Source of the DNA: Daucus carota subsp. sativus
Taxonomy: Eukaryota; Streptophyta; Magnoliopsida; Apiales; Apiaceae
NCBI RefSeq assembly: GCF_001625215.2
Contig: NC_030383.2
Location: forward strand, 2,926,779-2,990,778
Length of the DNA stretch: 64,000 nt
Direction of reading: 5' to 3'
The notes under the pieces were generated by a model. That model did not search any database. It saw only the letters and a program-made list of their open reading frames with translations, and was not told where the DNA came from. The position numbers and the translations under genes are program-made. Shown here piece after piece: positions 37,502-55,000 of this stretch; within the stretch, counting starts at the first letter, position 1; each line of letters starts with the position of its first letter.

Positions 37502-40500
37502 GGCGTGTTAGGATGGCCAAGGATTGAGGTTCTGGATTTGTGATGGCAAGAAAATGGAGGGATGCAGATGCTTTTATCTTAGGCAGGAGGCAAAGAGAAA
37601 GTGGCTTAATTTATTGAGAGCTGCATGTAGTGATGGTGCATTACACCCAATAGGTATACAACAATGATGATGATATGCAATACCTTTAAGCCACAACCTC
37701 TAAGTCAACTGCACCCATATTTTATGTTCCATCAAAAATAGAATCAATGGCTACTAGCAAGCATCATCAACAACCTTGCATGGCTCAAACTGATTTTCGA
37801 GTTTCAGCTTCATATCTGCAATCTCTTAGTTTCATCTGCCTTCTCATGAAATACCTGAATACTGCATTTTTTCACCTCCACAGTGCTTAGCCGTGATGGC
37901 CAGTACTAACGGAGAATAAATTATGGTAATTATGACTCTACATTTTTATCTGATATATCATGTTCGACTTCTACTAGCTTCTACAGTTCTCAGTGGCTGT
38001 GTTTCTAAATTGTATCCTCATTCCTCACTGTATGAGAAGTCCCAATCTACTCAGTTGTGCCCTTTTTTCATAAAGAAGTTGGAAATCTAGGGTCCGATTT
38101 TATTCTATTTTTGTCAGTTTTGTTACAAATGTGAGAGCAGACAAAAATGGACAGTGGCCTAACAATGACATCAGTGTTGTTGAAACTGGAGTGTTGAATT
38201 TTGGCAAGAGCCATTAATAAGTAGGAGCACTATCAAAAGGGGAGACAATTCAGAGAAACTTAAGTATTTACACTTAACCCTTTACAGATAATCATTCATA
38301 AACACAAAAGATTAACATAATCAGCTGCTGTTGGTAGACAAAACTGTCGCTAATGATGATGCCCCTAGGTGTTCAACTAAGAAACATAATTAATAAACCT
38401 ACTAAACCTCTTATAACCATCAAAGAGAAAATTAAAACAGCGGCAGAAGACCAAAAGTGAGAATAAAATCAGAATTAAGGAACACTAGGAAACTGCAGCA
38501 GGAACCTCTAATTTTATATCAGCAGAAAGCATAAATCTATATCTGATTCAAACATGCGTGAATTGCACATTTTCCGGGTTGCTCATCATTTCACTTTGAA
38601 ATACAATTGAAAAACAGACATGAGTTGAGAATATAGATGACGAAATTCCATCCAGGAAAGATAACAAGTGCTGCTAATAGCAGTTTGATGGTACTAGGCA
38701 ACTGCTGAATTGCTATTCAACCCAAATACCACCTACCTACTGTATTCTAACATCTATTGAAATATTTAGCAAAAAAAAAAAAAAAAAACATCTATTGAAA
38801 TGCCGACTAATTTATTAGAGTGTGTCTTATTACAAACTATTTAAGGCTACGGCCTCTGACCACCGTTATCAATGGCACGCTACAAATCCCCGTTACAGTG
38901 CTACAAATCACAAATCACAGCGCAATCTAGCAAATCGCTATAGCCATGGAATTATACACTATGAATGACTCTTCTGAATTTGTAATTTGTATCTGAAAAG
39001 CAAAATCTTTGCCTCAAATGGATGAACAACCCTGTCTCAAATCTATCTTAATTCTTAGCATAACTCTGTTAGCATCTAATGGATCAATTGCTTCATAGAA
39101 GAATTTTCTGTTCTCATAAATAGGAAGTTAATTCTCCTCTTATATCTGCTGACTCTTCACAACATGTGACAAAGTACTGGTAAAGGTACTTTGTTAAGTA
39201 ACTCTCTTGTTCTATGTTCTCTAGTCTCTCTGTTTCAACCATTTCCTTACGGTGCCAACATTTTTTTACGGTCTCCTTTTTGAGTGTCTCATCTAATTTT
39301 TTACATTTCAAAATTTACCACAAATAGTCAGGTTCCACCATGTCTCACCACCTCACCCACTCCGTGCCGAAATCACATGTAAACCAATGGCCGGATACAA
39401 TTTTGCTTTTTATTAATATCTTTAACACCAAAATATTTGTGGGATTCACGCATACATGAATCTGATCCACGTTCCCCAGAACTTCTCAGTTCTCAACAGC
39501 AATCTCAAAGGTGGATCCACACTGTTACTGCATAGAGAATAATCCTTTCTGGTGGTAATTGGCTGCAGAACTGAGGAAGTCTCGTACTTTCTTACATGAC
39601 GTAGTGGCTAATATAGCAACATGACTGTTTTAAAAATATGAAATTTTTTCTTTAAAAAAAAACGAAATTTTAATTACATATTAGTAAATTTTAAAAAGTT
39701 AAAACTAACAATTATTTACCATCTTATATATTAAATATATGGTTTAAATTAAATTTTATTATTAGTAGTATATTGAATCAGAATAAAAGTTATTTAGTAT
39801 ATTGAATTTATGGAAAAGTAAACTTTAATGATGATTTTCTTATTTATATTCATAAAGAGTAAGAAATTTAATTTAAAATTTTTTTGCCCATAAAATGAAA
39901 AAAAAATTGAATTGTATTCTAGCTTCATATGTACTAAAATTTGTGTTTAATTTTATATTATTCAAAAGTCAAACCTTTTTATTATATAATAAAGAATTGT
40001 TATGGCGAAGTATTTATTTGAATTTGAGTTGCATACTATCGTGTGAATACTCACGAGTTAACATTTATTTTGTTAATCTTTTTTTAAAATATTAAAAATT
40101 AGATATATTATGATATTTATTGCTGATTAAGGTAAAAAAGATTTAATATCTAAGCAATATATATTATAATATATATCATATTATAATATAATATAATATA
40201 ATACTCTATAATATAATATGTGACAAAATACATATATATATATATATATATTATAATATTAAATGAAAGATATATATATATATATATATACACATATATA
40301 TATAATTATATATTCATATTTTATAATATATAATATAATTATTCAATTAAATTTACCTGACCAAAGTTTTAAAAAATGTGTGAATTGCGTTTTCTAATCC
40401 TAATTTATTAAAATGTGTATCTGAGCAAAAAATTTATTAAAACATATTTTACATCACATACATAATATATTCACTGTCTATACTTAACTCAATTCTTATC

Positions 40501-40620
40501 TGTCAATTCAAAAATCATGGTACAACAAGTCATCGCATGAATTTGACTCATTGCTTATCTATCAATTTGTAATGGGTCATAACATGTCACACTTTATAAA
40601 TATTCTACTATGTTTCGATT
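37502..40620. other. Long intergenic region without a supported gene
   Basis: 37502-37700 should be the promoter and leader of the PSY-like gene. A poly-A run lies at about 38771-38789. I find no convincing ORF or splice pattern on either strand. 39600-40330 is extremely AT-rich. Confidence 0.4.
40230..40312. repeat. TA-dinucleotide microsatellites
   Basis: Two runs of TA/AT repeats (about 40232-40252 and 40270-40290, with a further short run to 40312) separated by short spacers. Confidence 0.9.
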
Positions 40621-40651
40621 TTATTGGCTCTCATAATCTAATTGAGTTCTG

Positions 40652-40735
40652 ATTGGTCCAGTTGAGCAATCGTGACAGACCGTTTATATTATATCTAGAA
40701 ACTTCGTGTAATATCTACTCCTGCTTGTATAAATA
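40652..40735 (+). promoter_or_regulatory. BiP promoter: ERSE-like element, HSE-like element and TATA box
   Basis: TATAAATA at 40728-40735, about 120 bp before the ATG. Upstream, GAAACTTC (40698-40705) is a partial heat-shock element. ATTGGTCCAGT (40652-40662) resembles ERSE-II (ATTGG-N-CCACG) in 9 of 11 positions. These suit an unfolded-protein-response gene, but the ERSE match is imperfect and the assignment is inference. Confidence 0.45.
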
Positions 40736-40852
40736 CCTGTCGATCTTTCTCAAACTCAGTTCTAACAACATTAGAAATATACACAGTAATCAGAAAAAAT
40801 CGGAGAAAGTTTGTAATAGGAAAAATCAGAGAAAGTTAGTAAGAAAATCAGA

Positions 40853-43788
<2,936 letters not shown>

Positions 43789-44581
43789 AGACTCGGCCAC
43801 TCAGGTGCCAACTTCGAGTGTGAAGCCTACTGGATAAAGAAAGATTAGGATAGTCTTTTGTACTTCTCATGGAAATGTAAGAGGAAAAGATGATAGAGGA
43901 GAAAACATGTACAAGTAGCTAGCATCAATTAGCTCTTTGTGATTTGTTTCTTTTCATCTCTTTCATTTTTTGAGCATGTACATGGAAATTTATGAACTTG
44001 TTAGAAGGAACAGCATTTCAACTTTATTTTCTGTTATGGTATGTTAACTTGCACCTGCACACTACATCAACTATTCAACTGAATCCATTTCAAGGAGCTA
44101 TTTGTAATTTGCATAATTACTTAATAGGAGTATATTTAAATAAAATATTCTATTTTTAAATATTTCAAGTATTATATAAACTTATGAAAAAAAATACTAT
44201 TTTATAATTTCCTAATCTCGTCTTGCATGGATAAATACTTTTAACTTATTAATTATGTTTTCATAATTTAAAATAAAATTAAGTGTTAAGATTATATTAA
44301 AAGAATAAAAAAAATGAAAAGACGAATTATAGTTAAGCAAATGGAGTATTATTATTTTAGATTTATTGTATTATAAGAATTTCTGTAAAATTCTAAATTG
44401 ATATTAAAAATAAATAAATAATGAAAAGGTAAATTATACCTAAATATAACATATTTTCATGACACATAATATAATTAAATATTATCTCATAATAGCATAT
44501 AATTTACAAGGATGAAGTTTTTTAAATTTCAATAGATTATTTAAATATTTAGTATAAGCTATAAATTTTTGTAAAATGATA

Positions 44582-44782
44582 CTCTCTCTACTTTTTGAAT
44601 TTCAAGAAGTCAAATGTCCATCATTGACTATATATAAAAATATTTATTTATTTATTGGAAAATAGAAAGTTACATTTTAAAATATTTTAAATATACTTTC
44701 CAATACTATAATTTTTTTATTTTTTTCAATTATATATTATTTATTAATTTGAGTCAGATATTGTCAGGACTGACGGAGGGAG
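44582..44782. mobile_element. Stowaway-type MITE, 201 bp
   Basis: Left end CTCTCTCTACTTTTTGAA, right end CTGACGGAGGGAG, flanked by TA (44580-44581 and 44783-44784). Degenerate but typical Stowaway termini. Confidence 0.65.
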
Positions 44783-44797
44783 TATCAAAAGTGCGCG

Positions 44798-44991
44798 CAA
44801 TAATAGTCTCCGATAGAATGACAGTACCTTTTTAGATTCCGTTTGAAAGTACTCTTCTGATCCATTATATATATGACGTTTGACTTCAATAATAGTCTCC
44901 GATTGATCCATCTCAGAAGAATGACAGTACCTTTTTAGATTCCGTCTGAAAGTACTCTTCTGATCCATTATATATATGACGTTTGACTTTT
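44798..44991. repeat. Tandem duplication (about 89 and 105 bp units)
   Basis: CAATAATAGTCTCCGAT starts both units (44798 and 44887). They share most of their sequence, and the second unit has about 15 extra bases. Confidence 0.85.
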
Positions 44992-44999
44992 TACACGTA

Positions 45000-45028
45000 C
45001 TAGCCTTTAACCCCGTGCAAAGCACGGG
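45000..45028 (-). mobile_element. Helitron 3' terminus in reverse orientation
   Basis: Read on the minus strand, a 7-bp hairpin (CCCGTGC, loop TTT, GCACGGG; plus-strand 45012-45028) is followed by GTTAAAGGCTAG and a T, the Helitron 3' signature. The element body must extend to the right of 45028, toward or into the BiP-like gene. I could not locate its 5' end. Confidence 0.6.
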
Positions 45029-45690
45029 CGGGTATATGATTCGTAATTTATTAATTATAATTTAATTCTTAACACCATTTTATTATTATTTTAGTATTAA
45101 TGAATTGGATTTTACTTAAATTATATTAACCAACTCGTTATATCTTCTAACCGAAATTTAGCTTTCACAATTTATTATCTATCTATAAATATTTTTCTAT
45201 ATTAATATGTGACAGTTTATTATTCAATTTAAATCAAATTTTTCATATTTCATATATCTTCATATGTTACGTAATGGCTCGTGTTTGTAATGAAATAGAA
45301 TAAGTAAGTGTTAAATTTCGAGTAGAATACGTTATTAAAAAGTAGCGTCTTTAATTATTTATATGTATTTTAGACAAAAGATATTCAAAATTGTATATTT
45401 ATAATTAGTTATACGTTTATCTATAAGTAATTTTTAATATCAATATATGTTATTAACAGTAGTTTCACCTTTTTTTTTAACTAATTATAAATTATATTTA
45501 CAAAGATATTATTATACATAAGGAGTGTTTTTACTTTTTAGTATATGAAACTGTTTAATATAGATATCTACTTGTAGATTTTTAGTTTTAGAGGAGAGTA
45601 CCAAACCAAAATTTTGTACGACTACAAATTACTACTACTACTAAATGCACACTTAGCACAACTGCAATGACTAATCTTCCTTTTTAACAG

Positions 45691-47632
<1,942 letters not shown>

Positions 47633-48091
47633 AGACTTAAAGTGCTAATGTCAAGTTTTAAGTCAATAGATTAAAGAAGGATTAGTGTTTGAAGATTAAA
47701 TTATATTAATTACAATATAAAATTAACTTGAGTTCTTTGTTAAAATGTAAATTCTGCAATTATATATGTTGATTGTGTGTGTAGCTTGACATAGTTTGAA
47801 GTGTTATCTTATACGCCAAGGCATAGGACTTTACTCAGTTATTCTAACTAATAAGTTCTGCTTAAAGTTAACTTTTTGACAAAGTTAGAACTGTGTCTAA
47901 ATCATTCTATCTTCATGTCTTTCATATCTTTCATAGTTGAGGATAAGTTCTTGATGTTGCTTTTGCTTATGATCAACCTAATATTAGACTTGTACTCAAT
48001 GACTTGTAAGAGCTGCATCTGTCTATATATACACAGATGAGCATGTCAATGTTCAGGATTATTGTTGTACTAGTTGAAAATCTTCTGGAAA
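47633..48091. other. Spacer and nuclease promoter
   Basis: 3' UTR of the BiP-like gene, then the promoter of the nuclease gene, with a TATA box (TATATATA, 48024-48031) about 60 bp before the ATG at 48092. Confidence 0.5.
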
Positions 48092-50073
48092 ATGACCCGA
48101 TTACATTTCGTGTTCTTTCTTGGGTTCGTACTTCTTATTGAACCGGGTGTTCGAGCCTGGAGCAAAGAAGGTCATGTCATGACTTGTCAGATTGCTCAGG
48201 TAATTACTCAAGACTTGTGTATTTGACATGCCTCTCTCTTGCTTCCACTTTATTTTTTCTTAATGTTATGTGTTCGTCTAAGAAAACATAAGAACTCGGG
48301 TGCATGTTTCTGTATCGGCCTCTTGTACAGGATCTGTTGGAGCCGGAAGCAGCACATGCAGTAAAAATGCTGTTACCAGACTATGCAAATGGCAACTTAT
48401 CGTCGTTGTGTGTGTGGCCTGATCAAATTCGACACTGGTACAAGTACCGGTGGACTAGCTCTCTCCATTTCATCGACACACCTGATCAAGCTTGTTCATT
48501 TGATTATCAGAGTAAGTACTCCGTCTTTGAAATTATCATCTTCAGCTAAGTCGAAAATAAAAATTTATACTGGAGACTCAAATATCAGTCACATATTGTA
48601 CTAACAAAAATATGAAAATGGATGAATCAATTTAAAGGAGACTGTCATGATCCCCATGGAGCGAAGGACATGTGTGTTGCTGGAGCAATTCAAAACTTCA
48701 CATCTCAGCTTGGACATTACCGCCATGGAACTTCTGATCGTCGATGTATGAACATTCATAACTTTCTAATTTTTACGTAGTAATTAAGTATGTGCTTAAG
48801 GTCCTAACTATGTTTAATGATCAATTTAGATAATATGACAGAGGCTTTGTTATTTTTATCCCACTTCATGGGAGATATTCATCAGGTATGTAATCACAAT
48901 CGAACACAAGCACTTTTCAATTTGTTTCTGGTCCTCGTTTATTTAATCCGGACAAATCATTTATGCGTATGATTTTCAGCCGATGCACGTTGGATTTACA
49001 AGCGATATGGGAGGAAACAGTATAAATTTGCGCTGGTTTCATCACAAGTCGAACCTGCATCATGTGAGTACTAATATTAAGACAACACTCTGTTAAATCT
49101 TTTGCTCTTGCGGATTGAAATATAACAGAAATATGATGTATAGGTATGGGATAGAGAGATAATTCTTACAGCTGCAGCAGATTACCATGGAAAGGACATG
49201 CACTCTCTCCTAGAAGACATACAGAGGAATTTTACTGAGGTAGGTTAGGCCGGTTGATTGATTTATTCCGTCTTAAAATTAATTTTGACTTATAAGTTGG
49301 ACAGAAAGAAAGATCAGCCAGAGTATGATCTAGTCTGAGTATACTTTTACCTTTCACAACTGATAATTCGTAATTTGGGAAGTCTTAACAATGCGTTTCT
49401 GTTATTAAAACAGGGAAGTTGGTTACAAGATGTCGAGTCCTGGAAGGATTGTGATGATCTATTTACTTGCGTGAATAGGTAAGGCCCTGCCTTGTCATTT
49501 GCGCACACGTCTACCTGGATCTTCAGTTGGTGAATGTCTTTGTAATTAACATTGCAAATCAACAGGTATGCTAAAGAGAGTATAAAGCTAGCATGCAACT
49601 GGGGATACAAAGGTGTTGAATCTGGCGAAACTCTGTCAGGTAACAGAGCTTGAGCATTTGGTTTCCATATTCAGATTTTGGTTTTATCTTGTGAAATAAG
49701 GGGACGTTTCGTACATGGTTAATGAGCCCCGGGAATATAAAATTCAAAACCATATGCTGGTGTTTGGATTAGCCATTTTATGGTATGAAATGGGAACCCC
49801 ATGCTCATACGGTTAAATCATTCCTTTTACACTTTTTTGGATACTCATGTTCATATCTTTCATTCCCGTTCTGGAGTCTCGTTCTCATCTACCATCCAAA
49901 CGCCCTCTAACTATTGACTGAATATAGTGTTTATGCAATGATTTGAATCAACAGATGAATACTTCAACTCAAGAATGCCGATTGTCATGAAGCGGATAGC
50001 ACAGGGTGGAATCCGTTTATCCATGATTTTGAACCGAGTTCTGGGAAGCTCAGGAAAACATTCTTTGGCATGA
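48092..50073 (+). CDS. Secreted S1/P1-type plant endonuclease
   Basis: Nine exons: 48092-48199, 48331-48511, 48638-48745, 48830-48885, 48980-49063, 49144-49239, 49414-49478, 49566-49639 and 49955-50073 (891 nt, 296 aa). The signal peptide (LHFVFFLGFVLLIEPGVRA) is followed by mature WSKEGHVMTCQIA; the N-terminal Trp and the His are zinc ligands in this family. Further zinc-site and core motifs are VWPDQIRHWYKYRW, LHFIDTP, NFTSQLGHY, FLSHFMGDIHQPMHVGFTSD and RWFHHKSNLHHVWD. The fold holds three zinc ions and cleaves single-stranded DNA and RNA and 3'-nucleotides; plant relatives act in senescence, programmed cell death and phosphate recycling. Length, cysteines (CHDP, DCDD, TC, AC) and the ending GGIRLSMILNRVL are typical. 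It looks intact. Confidence 0.93.
49699..49907. mobile_element. Possible MITE in the last nuclease intron
   Basis: Intron 8 is unusually long and contains GGGACGTTTCGTACATGG on the left and the roughly inverted CTACCATCCAAACGCCC on the right. No clear target duplication was found, so the call is tentative. Confidence 0.35.
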
Positions 50074-51826
50074 ACCTGAAAGTGTGCAATTGTGTAACAC
50101 CCTTAGCTTGTACAAACTGCAGATTAGATTGTAATTTCACTAATTACAGATTTAGACTGTATGCTAATTTGAACAACCTGTTAACATTACTAAGAAGGAA
50201 CAGCATTGTATTATGCACATTAGCATTTATAGGGCTAAAATAATAGATTGTTAGATATTTTGTACAAATTATTGATAGTAAGTTGTTTAAAATAAATAAC
50301 AATTTTCTAATAAAAAAAGTATTTTAACCATATTTTTTTGTAAAATTAACAAATTGAGTCTAATTATTTATTGCAATTTATTGATTATGAAACACTAAAA
50401 TTTATTTAATCAAAATTATGATTTCATCCTATTCTATTATTCTCACGATTTTTTGATGAACCTCTTTAAATTTAGTCATTTTATTACTACTATATTATTC
50501 TAAAAAATAATAATTAATTTATATTTTATTAATTACTATGTCACGATAGCTCATCATATTAGTAAAATCTCCTACTAGTTTTTTTTTAAAGGAAAATCTC
50601 CTACTTAGTTAATCATTAATATTTTTTAATAATTTTACCGATTAAATCGAATTTCCGTTGCTCGTGATCTGCCAAAACAGATCTTGTTTGTTGACTTTTT
50701 TTCCCGGCATATCCATCCAAAACAAGTCAGTCGACATTCCTCCTCATCGTACATGACGGCCACGTGGATCCACCTAAAAGGATTTTATTTCCTAAAATTA
50801 CCTAAGATAAATTATACTTAAAAGTAACTTTTCTCATATACATACATGGGGGCCGTTTGGCTGAACTTAAAATAAATGACTTATTACTTAAAGTAAAGAA
50901 GTTGATTAGAAGTGAGAAGTTGATTTAGACTTATAAGTTATTACAAGTGTTTGGACACCGCGACTTATAAATTTTTAAGTGTTTGGATAACTTAACTTAT
51001 AAGTTGGTATAGTTTCGTAATTTTGTAATATAATTATTTGATATTTACGAAATAAATTGAGAAAAGTTGATAAAAATATTAGATTAAAGTAATATTTATA
51101 TTATATAAAAAATGGTTTTTGGTTTGCTTTGTCTCACATTTAAATGATCTATAAGTGTGTTTAAAAATTTATATAAATATTAATATATAATATTGATATA
51201 TTTAAATATTTCATAAAATTGAAGACAAAAACTTAAATTAAAAAAAATCTTTATATTCAATCACCTATGAATGGAGATAACATAAATCAGAAGAATAAAA
51301 AATAAATAAAAACAATAGGAGGTGAAAAGGAGGAAGCAATGGCTGAAAGAAGTTATAAGCTCAGTCCAAAAAACAGCTCTGATTCGTAGCTTATTTTATC
51401 AGCTTTTTTTCCCTTTTTTAAGCCCTTCACATCCCTTGCCAAACAATTGAGAAAAGAGAGGAAGTGGGCTTCTGGGCTTTTAAGCCCAGAAGTTCCACTC
51501 CCAAACGCCCAGGCAAATCTTAACTCTATTTTACTCAAATCGGAAATACAAGTCACTCAACTTTAATATGGTACAACCTCATCTAAATTTATGTATTAAG
51601 ATGGACTAATAGAATTATTTTCATATAACAGTAATTATTTATTTTCAATCTTATTAAATAATTAAAATCACAGAAATCATATTTAGGAACTTTTACAGTA
51701 TGTGTATAATACGGATTACACAAAGCTTAACCTTCATAGTTAATTAAGACAAAACAAACATCTCTCTATCTTTCTCGAGCTAGGGTTTGATAATTGCATT
51801 AAAATCAATCTAATTCACACACGTCA
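50074..51826. other. Intergenic region with a probable MITE
   Basis: AT-rich. Apart from the element at 50848-51510 and the promoter of the small gene at 51827, no feature is supported. The minus-strand ORF at 51353-51556 lies within the element. Confidence 0.4.
50848..51510. mobile_element. Probable non-autonomous DNA transposon with GGGCCGTTTGG / CCAAACGCCC ends
   Basis: Left end GGGCCGTTTGGCTGAAC, right end CACTCCCAAACGCCC: short inverted termini of a type common in plant hAT-like MITEs. The segment TTAAAGTAAAGAAGTTGATT close to the left end recurs in the incomplete copy at 63941-64000. No target duplication could be read. Confidence 0.5.
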
Positions 51827-52060
51827 ATGGAGAATTCAAGCATAATCCCCTACGAGAAGCTCAACGACATCGCCAATTGGCTCGGCACCAGCGTCGCCTC
51901 CGCTTTTTTCGCGTCACTGGAGCGTTGTTCTTGCGTCAATCTCAACACTGCTGATGACGACGAAGAGGACGAGGAGGCCAAAGATCGGCCCTTGATGCTG
52001 ACCACTCTGCAGTCTCCGAGAATCTCGTCGGCTACTGCTGTGGATAATCTGCCCGTGTAA
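51827..52060 (+). CDS. Small acidic protein of unknown function (77 aa)
   Basis: A compact ORF starting MENSSIIPYEKLNDIANWLG, followed by TSVASAFFASLERCSCVNL and an acidic run (DDDEEDEEAKDRP), ending DNLPV. The ATG is in a reasonable plant context (GTCAATGG). Composition and organisation look like a real short plant gene, and I believe similar short plant proteins exist, but I cannot name a family. A strong donor-like GTAAGA overlaps the stop codon, so the ORF could instead be the first exon of a longer transcript. Confidence 0.6.
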   Translation: MENSSIIPYEKLNDIANWLGTSVASAFFASLERCSCVNLNTADDDEEDEEAKDRPLMLTTLQSPRISSATAVDNLPV

Positions 52061-55000
52061 GATCTTGATGTGGGCTGCTTTGTTTTCTTGATTTTGTGTT
52101 GAATAAGTGTTTGGATTTTGTTTTGTGATGTGGGGTTTGATGGGTTTGTTGAAAAATGGATGGTGGTGGTGGGGGTGTAATTGGGGTTTGTTTGTGTAAT
52201 GTGATGATTGATGTGTTTGAAAATTGTTATCAAGAATAGATTTTTGTTTTATGTTTACGTCGATACTGCAATCGGGTTTTTGTTTCTTGGTTTATGATGA
52301 TGTTAATAAGTCTATGCTGTGAGTTTAGTTCTTATTCTGGCCAGTTTGTGTCTTGTTATGTTTGATATACCTTTAATTCAATAAGGAAAATGTGAGGAAT
52401 GGGGAAAACTGTAGGAAGTTTTACGCGACCTATGAAGGATATATGTGTGGCCTTTATCTAATTTGTAAATTTTTGTAGGATTATGAGTGTAAATCTTAGT
52501 TTATACTATGGAGTGGCTGTATTGAAATTGATACGAGGTTCAGTATATTGTGTCATAGAAATCGTTGATCAAGAACTTATCTGACAAGCTATATATGGAG
52601 GGATGATGATAGTTTTATAGTTGCGGTATGGGTTTAGGAACATGATTTGGCACTTGGAATAGCTTTTGACAATTAGAAAGGGTTATAAACTTAAAGTTTC
52701 AATATATAATTATAGCAATCTATATATTGGAAGCGTTTTATTAACCCAATACTGGAAGCAGTTTTTAAAGATTCGGATAACAAATAGAATTCGCAAGAAT
52801 GAAGTGTTTATTGTATTGACCAGTTAACCCAGGGCCAGAAAGTAGTAATATGTAGATCTGTATATTTGGTTTTAAACTGTGCATAGTATTTATGGAATCA
52901 CTAATAATATGGTGGACCTTTAACCTTTACCTCGAGCTTGATTAGGGTGAGTGAATTAGGGAGGAAATGGAATGATTTTTTGTATAAAACTAAGGTCAAA
53001 GCGTATGATTTTCATTCCTTACTTAGTTCCATTTCTAAAAACCATACCTACTCCTTAAACTCACTAGTTTTAGAAGGAATTCTCCATTCTCTTTCTTTTT
53101 CATTTGCCTTGCAAACTTTATCACAAAGAAATTTCACTTCCTCGTTTTTTTTCACTCTTTCTTTTGCATCCTCTTCTTGGATTTTGCTCATAATTTTTCA
53201 TTCAATTCCTTCCCTATTTCATTCACCCCGACCATACATAGCATTGGTGAAATTGAAGTTAACTGAAAGTTCTACAGTCTAGTGATCATCAATACATTAA
53301 AGATGGTATCTAGTCTTTAAAGGGGGAAGCGACCTGAGCTGAGAACTTTGAGTGATGGGATCCTTTAGTATTATATTCAAGTCAATATTATGCCACTGCG
53401 TATAAAAAGGAAATGGGATCCCCTGCATGATTGATTGCTTCTAGGACTGTAATTGAGTTGAGTTTGGTTTGTGCAAAGTAGTTGAACTTAACTTCTTTGT
53501 TAAAGCATTCATAGAATGTGGTGCAGCATGATATAGGGCCGAAAGTTATCTAATGAAGACCTGTTAGGGACTTCCGGAACCAATGGTAGAACAGTACCAT
53601 TTGGTTTCTGTAACAGTTACTGAATAACAGAAGTAAATCCCTTATCAATATGAGGCCAAAGCTAAATGTTAGAGCTACTAAAGCCATCAGGGCCTGCACT
53701 CTTCTAGGTATAGCCTATTGTTTGACCTTCAAGAGCAGGTGTTGTAAGAGCAAGGGGGGAAGGATTCTGGAATATATTCGGTCAATTTAGTGTCCAGCAT
53801 ACCAAGTGCCTTGACAACCTTAAAAGGATATTAAACCTCTGAATGTTGTTATTAATGTACCATGTCCTTACATGAATTAAAGAAATTATCAGATTTATTG
53901 TTATTTGTTTCATTAGTAGAGTCAAGTTGCCTGACATTTTTGTGTGTACAGATCTTGTTCCGTAGCCCCTTAATGAGGCCTTCCCTAGAGATAATAAGGC
54001 TGATTGAAACTTAGATTGCATTTGTGATTAGTCTCCTTTGGTTGGAATATTCCAAAACGTCAACTCGTGTTGAGCTTATTTCTTCCTGACAGGATTTGTC
54101 AGTTACAAGTTGAGCCCAAATCTGCGGCATTTTCTTTTCAGCATTAGGACAATAAGCATAAACTCGAAATAATGAAAAGGCTTCTTTTTTGTAACCTTGA
54201 GTGCTACTAGAGAGCATGGACATGAATATATATGATCTGAGAATCCTCATGGAGGGACTTAACTGAAGCCAAAGAAGAACCTATGTCCTTATTGCGAGTT
54301 GTCAAGAAACAGACAGTGTCTAGGAGTTTGGACTAGCAGCTCTAAGATGTTACATAGGCCTGTATGAAGAATACAAAATCTAGTTTCTTCCATCCCTGAG
54401 CTCCTATGGAGCTAAAAATCTGAGACTTGGAAAGAGATGTACTCATGTCTCATAGTCTATGCAAAGTGTAGCTTAATTGTTTCTGAGAGTTTGGTTCTAA
54501 GCACTGAGGCTTGCACCCATTAGCATCAGTTCTTCCTAAGGTTCGGGTTTCACATTACATATTCAATTATAAATCCTGCAGATTTTTGAAAAGAAAAAAA
54601 AACATTTTTTTGTCAGGAAAAAAAACACTAAGGGGATGTTTGGTTTAGTTTAAAGAAGTGCTTATTGTCATAATTGAGAAGTTATTTTTAAGTGAAAATG
54701 TAATTTTTATTTTATGTGTTGATAATTTTTTTAGTATTTACAGTTTATCAGGTAGTATAAAAATTATTATTATGACAATAAATTATTATAAAATTGTCTT
54801 TTAAAGTGATCGTTATAGTTTTGTAAAATCAAATTTCAAAAATTAAAATATCACTAGAAGAATTAGAAATTTTCAAATTCTCATATTTTAGATTATAAAT
54901 CTTAAATTGATTTATAAATTGTTTACACAAACGTTTTTTATTTATAACCAAAGCTAAACTTCCTCTTACTTCGTGCTCCAAGTTCGTAAAAGTTGGGAAA

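Larger units (their letters stand above)
43789..45690. other. Region between the two BiP-type genes
   Basis: BiP 3' UTR to about 44040, then AT-rich DNA carrying a Stowaway MITE (44582-44782), a tandem repeat (44798-44991) and a reverse-oriented Helitron terminus (45000). 45030-45690 holds nothing recognisable. I looked here for a signal-peptide exon for the downstream gene and found none. Confidence 0.5.
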
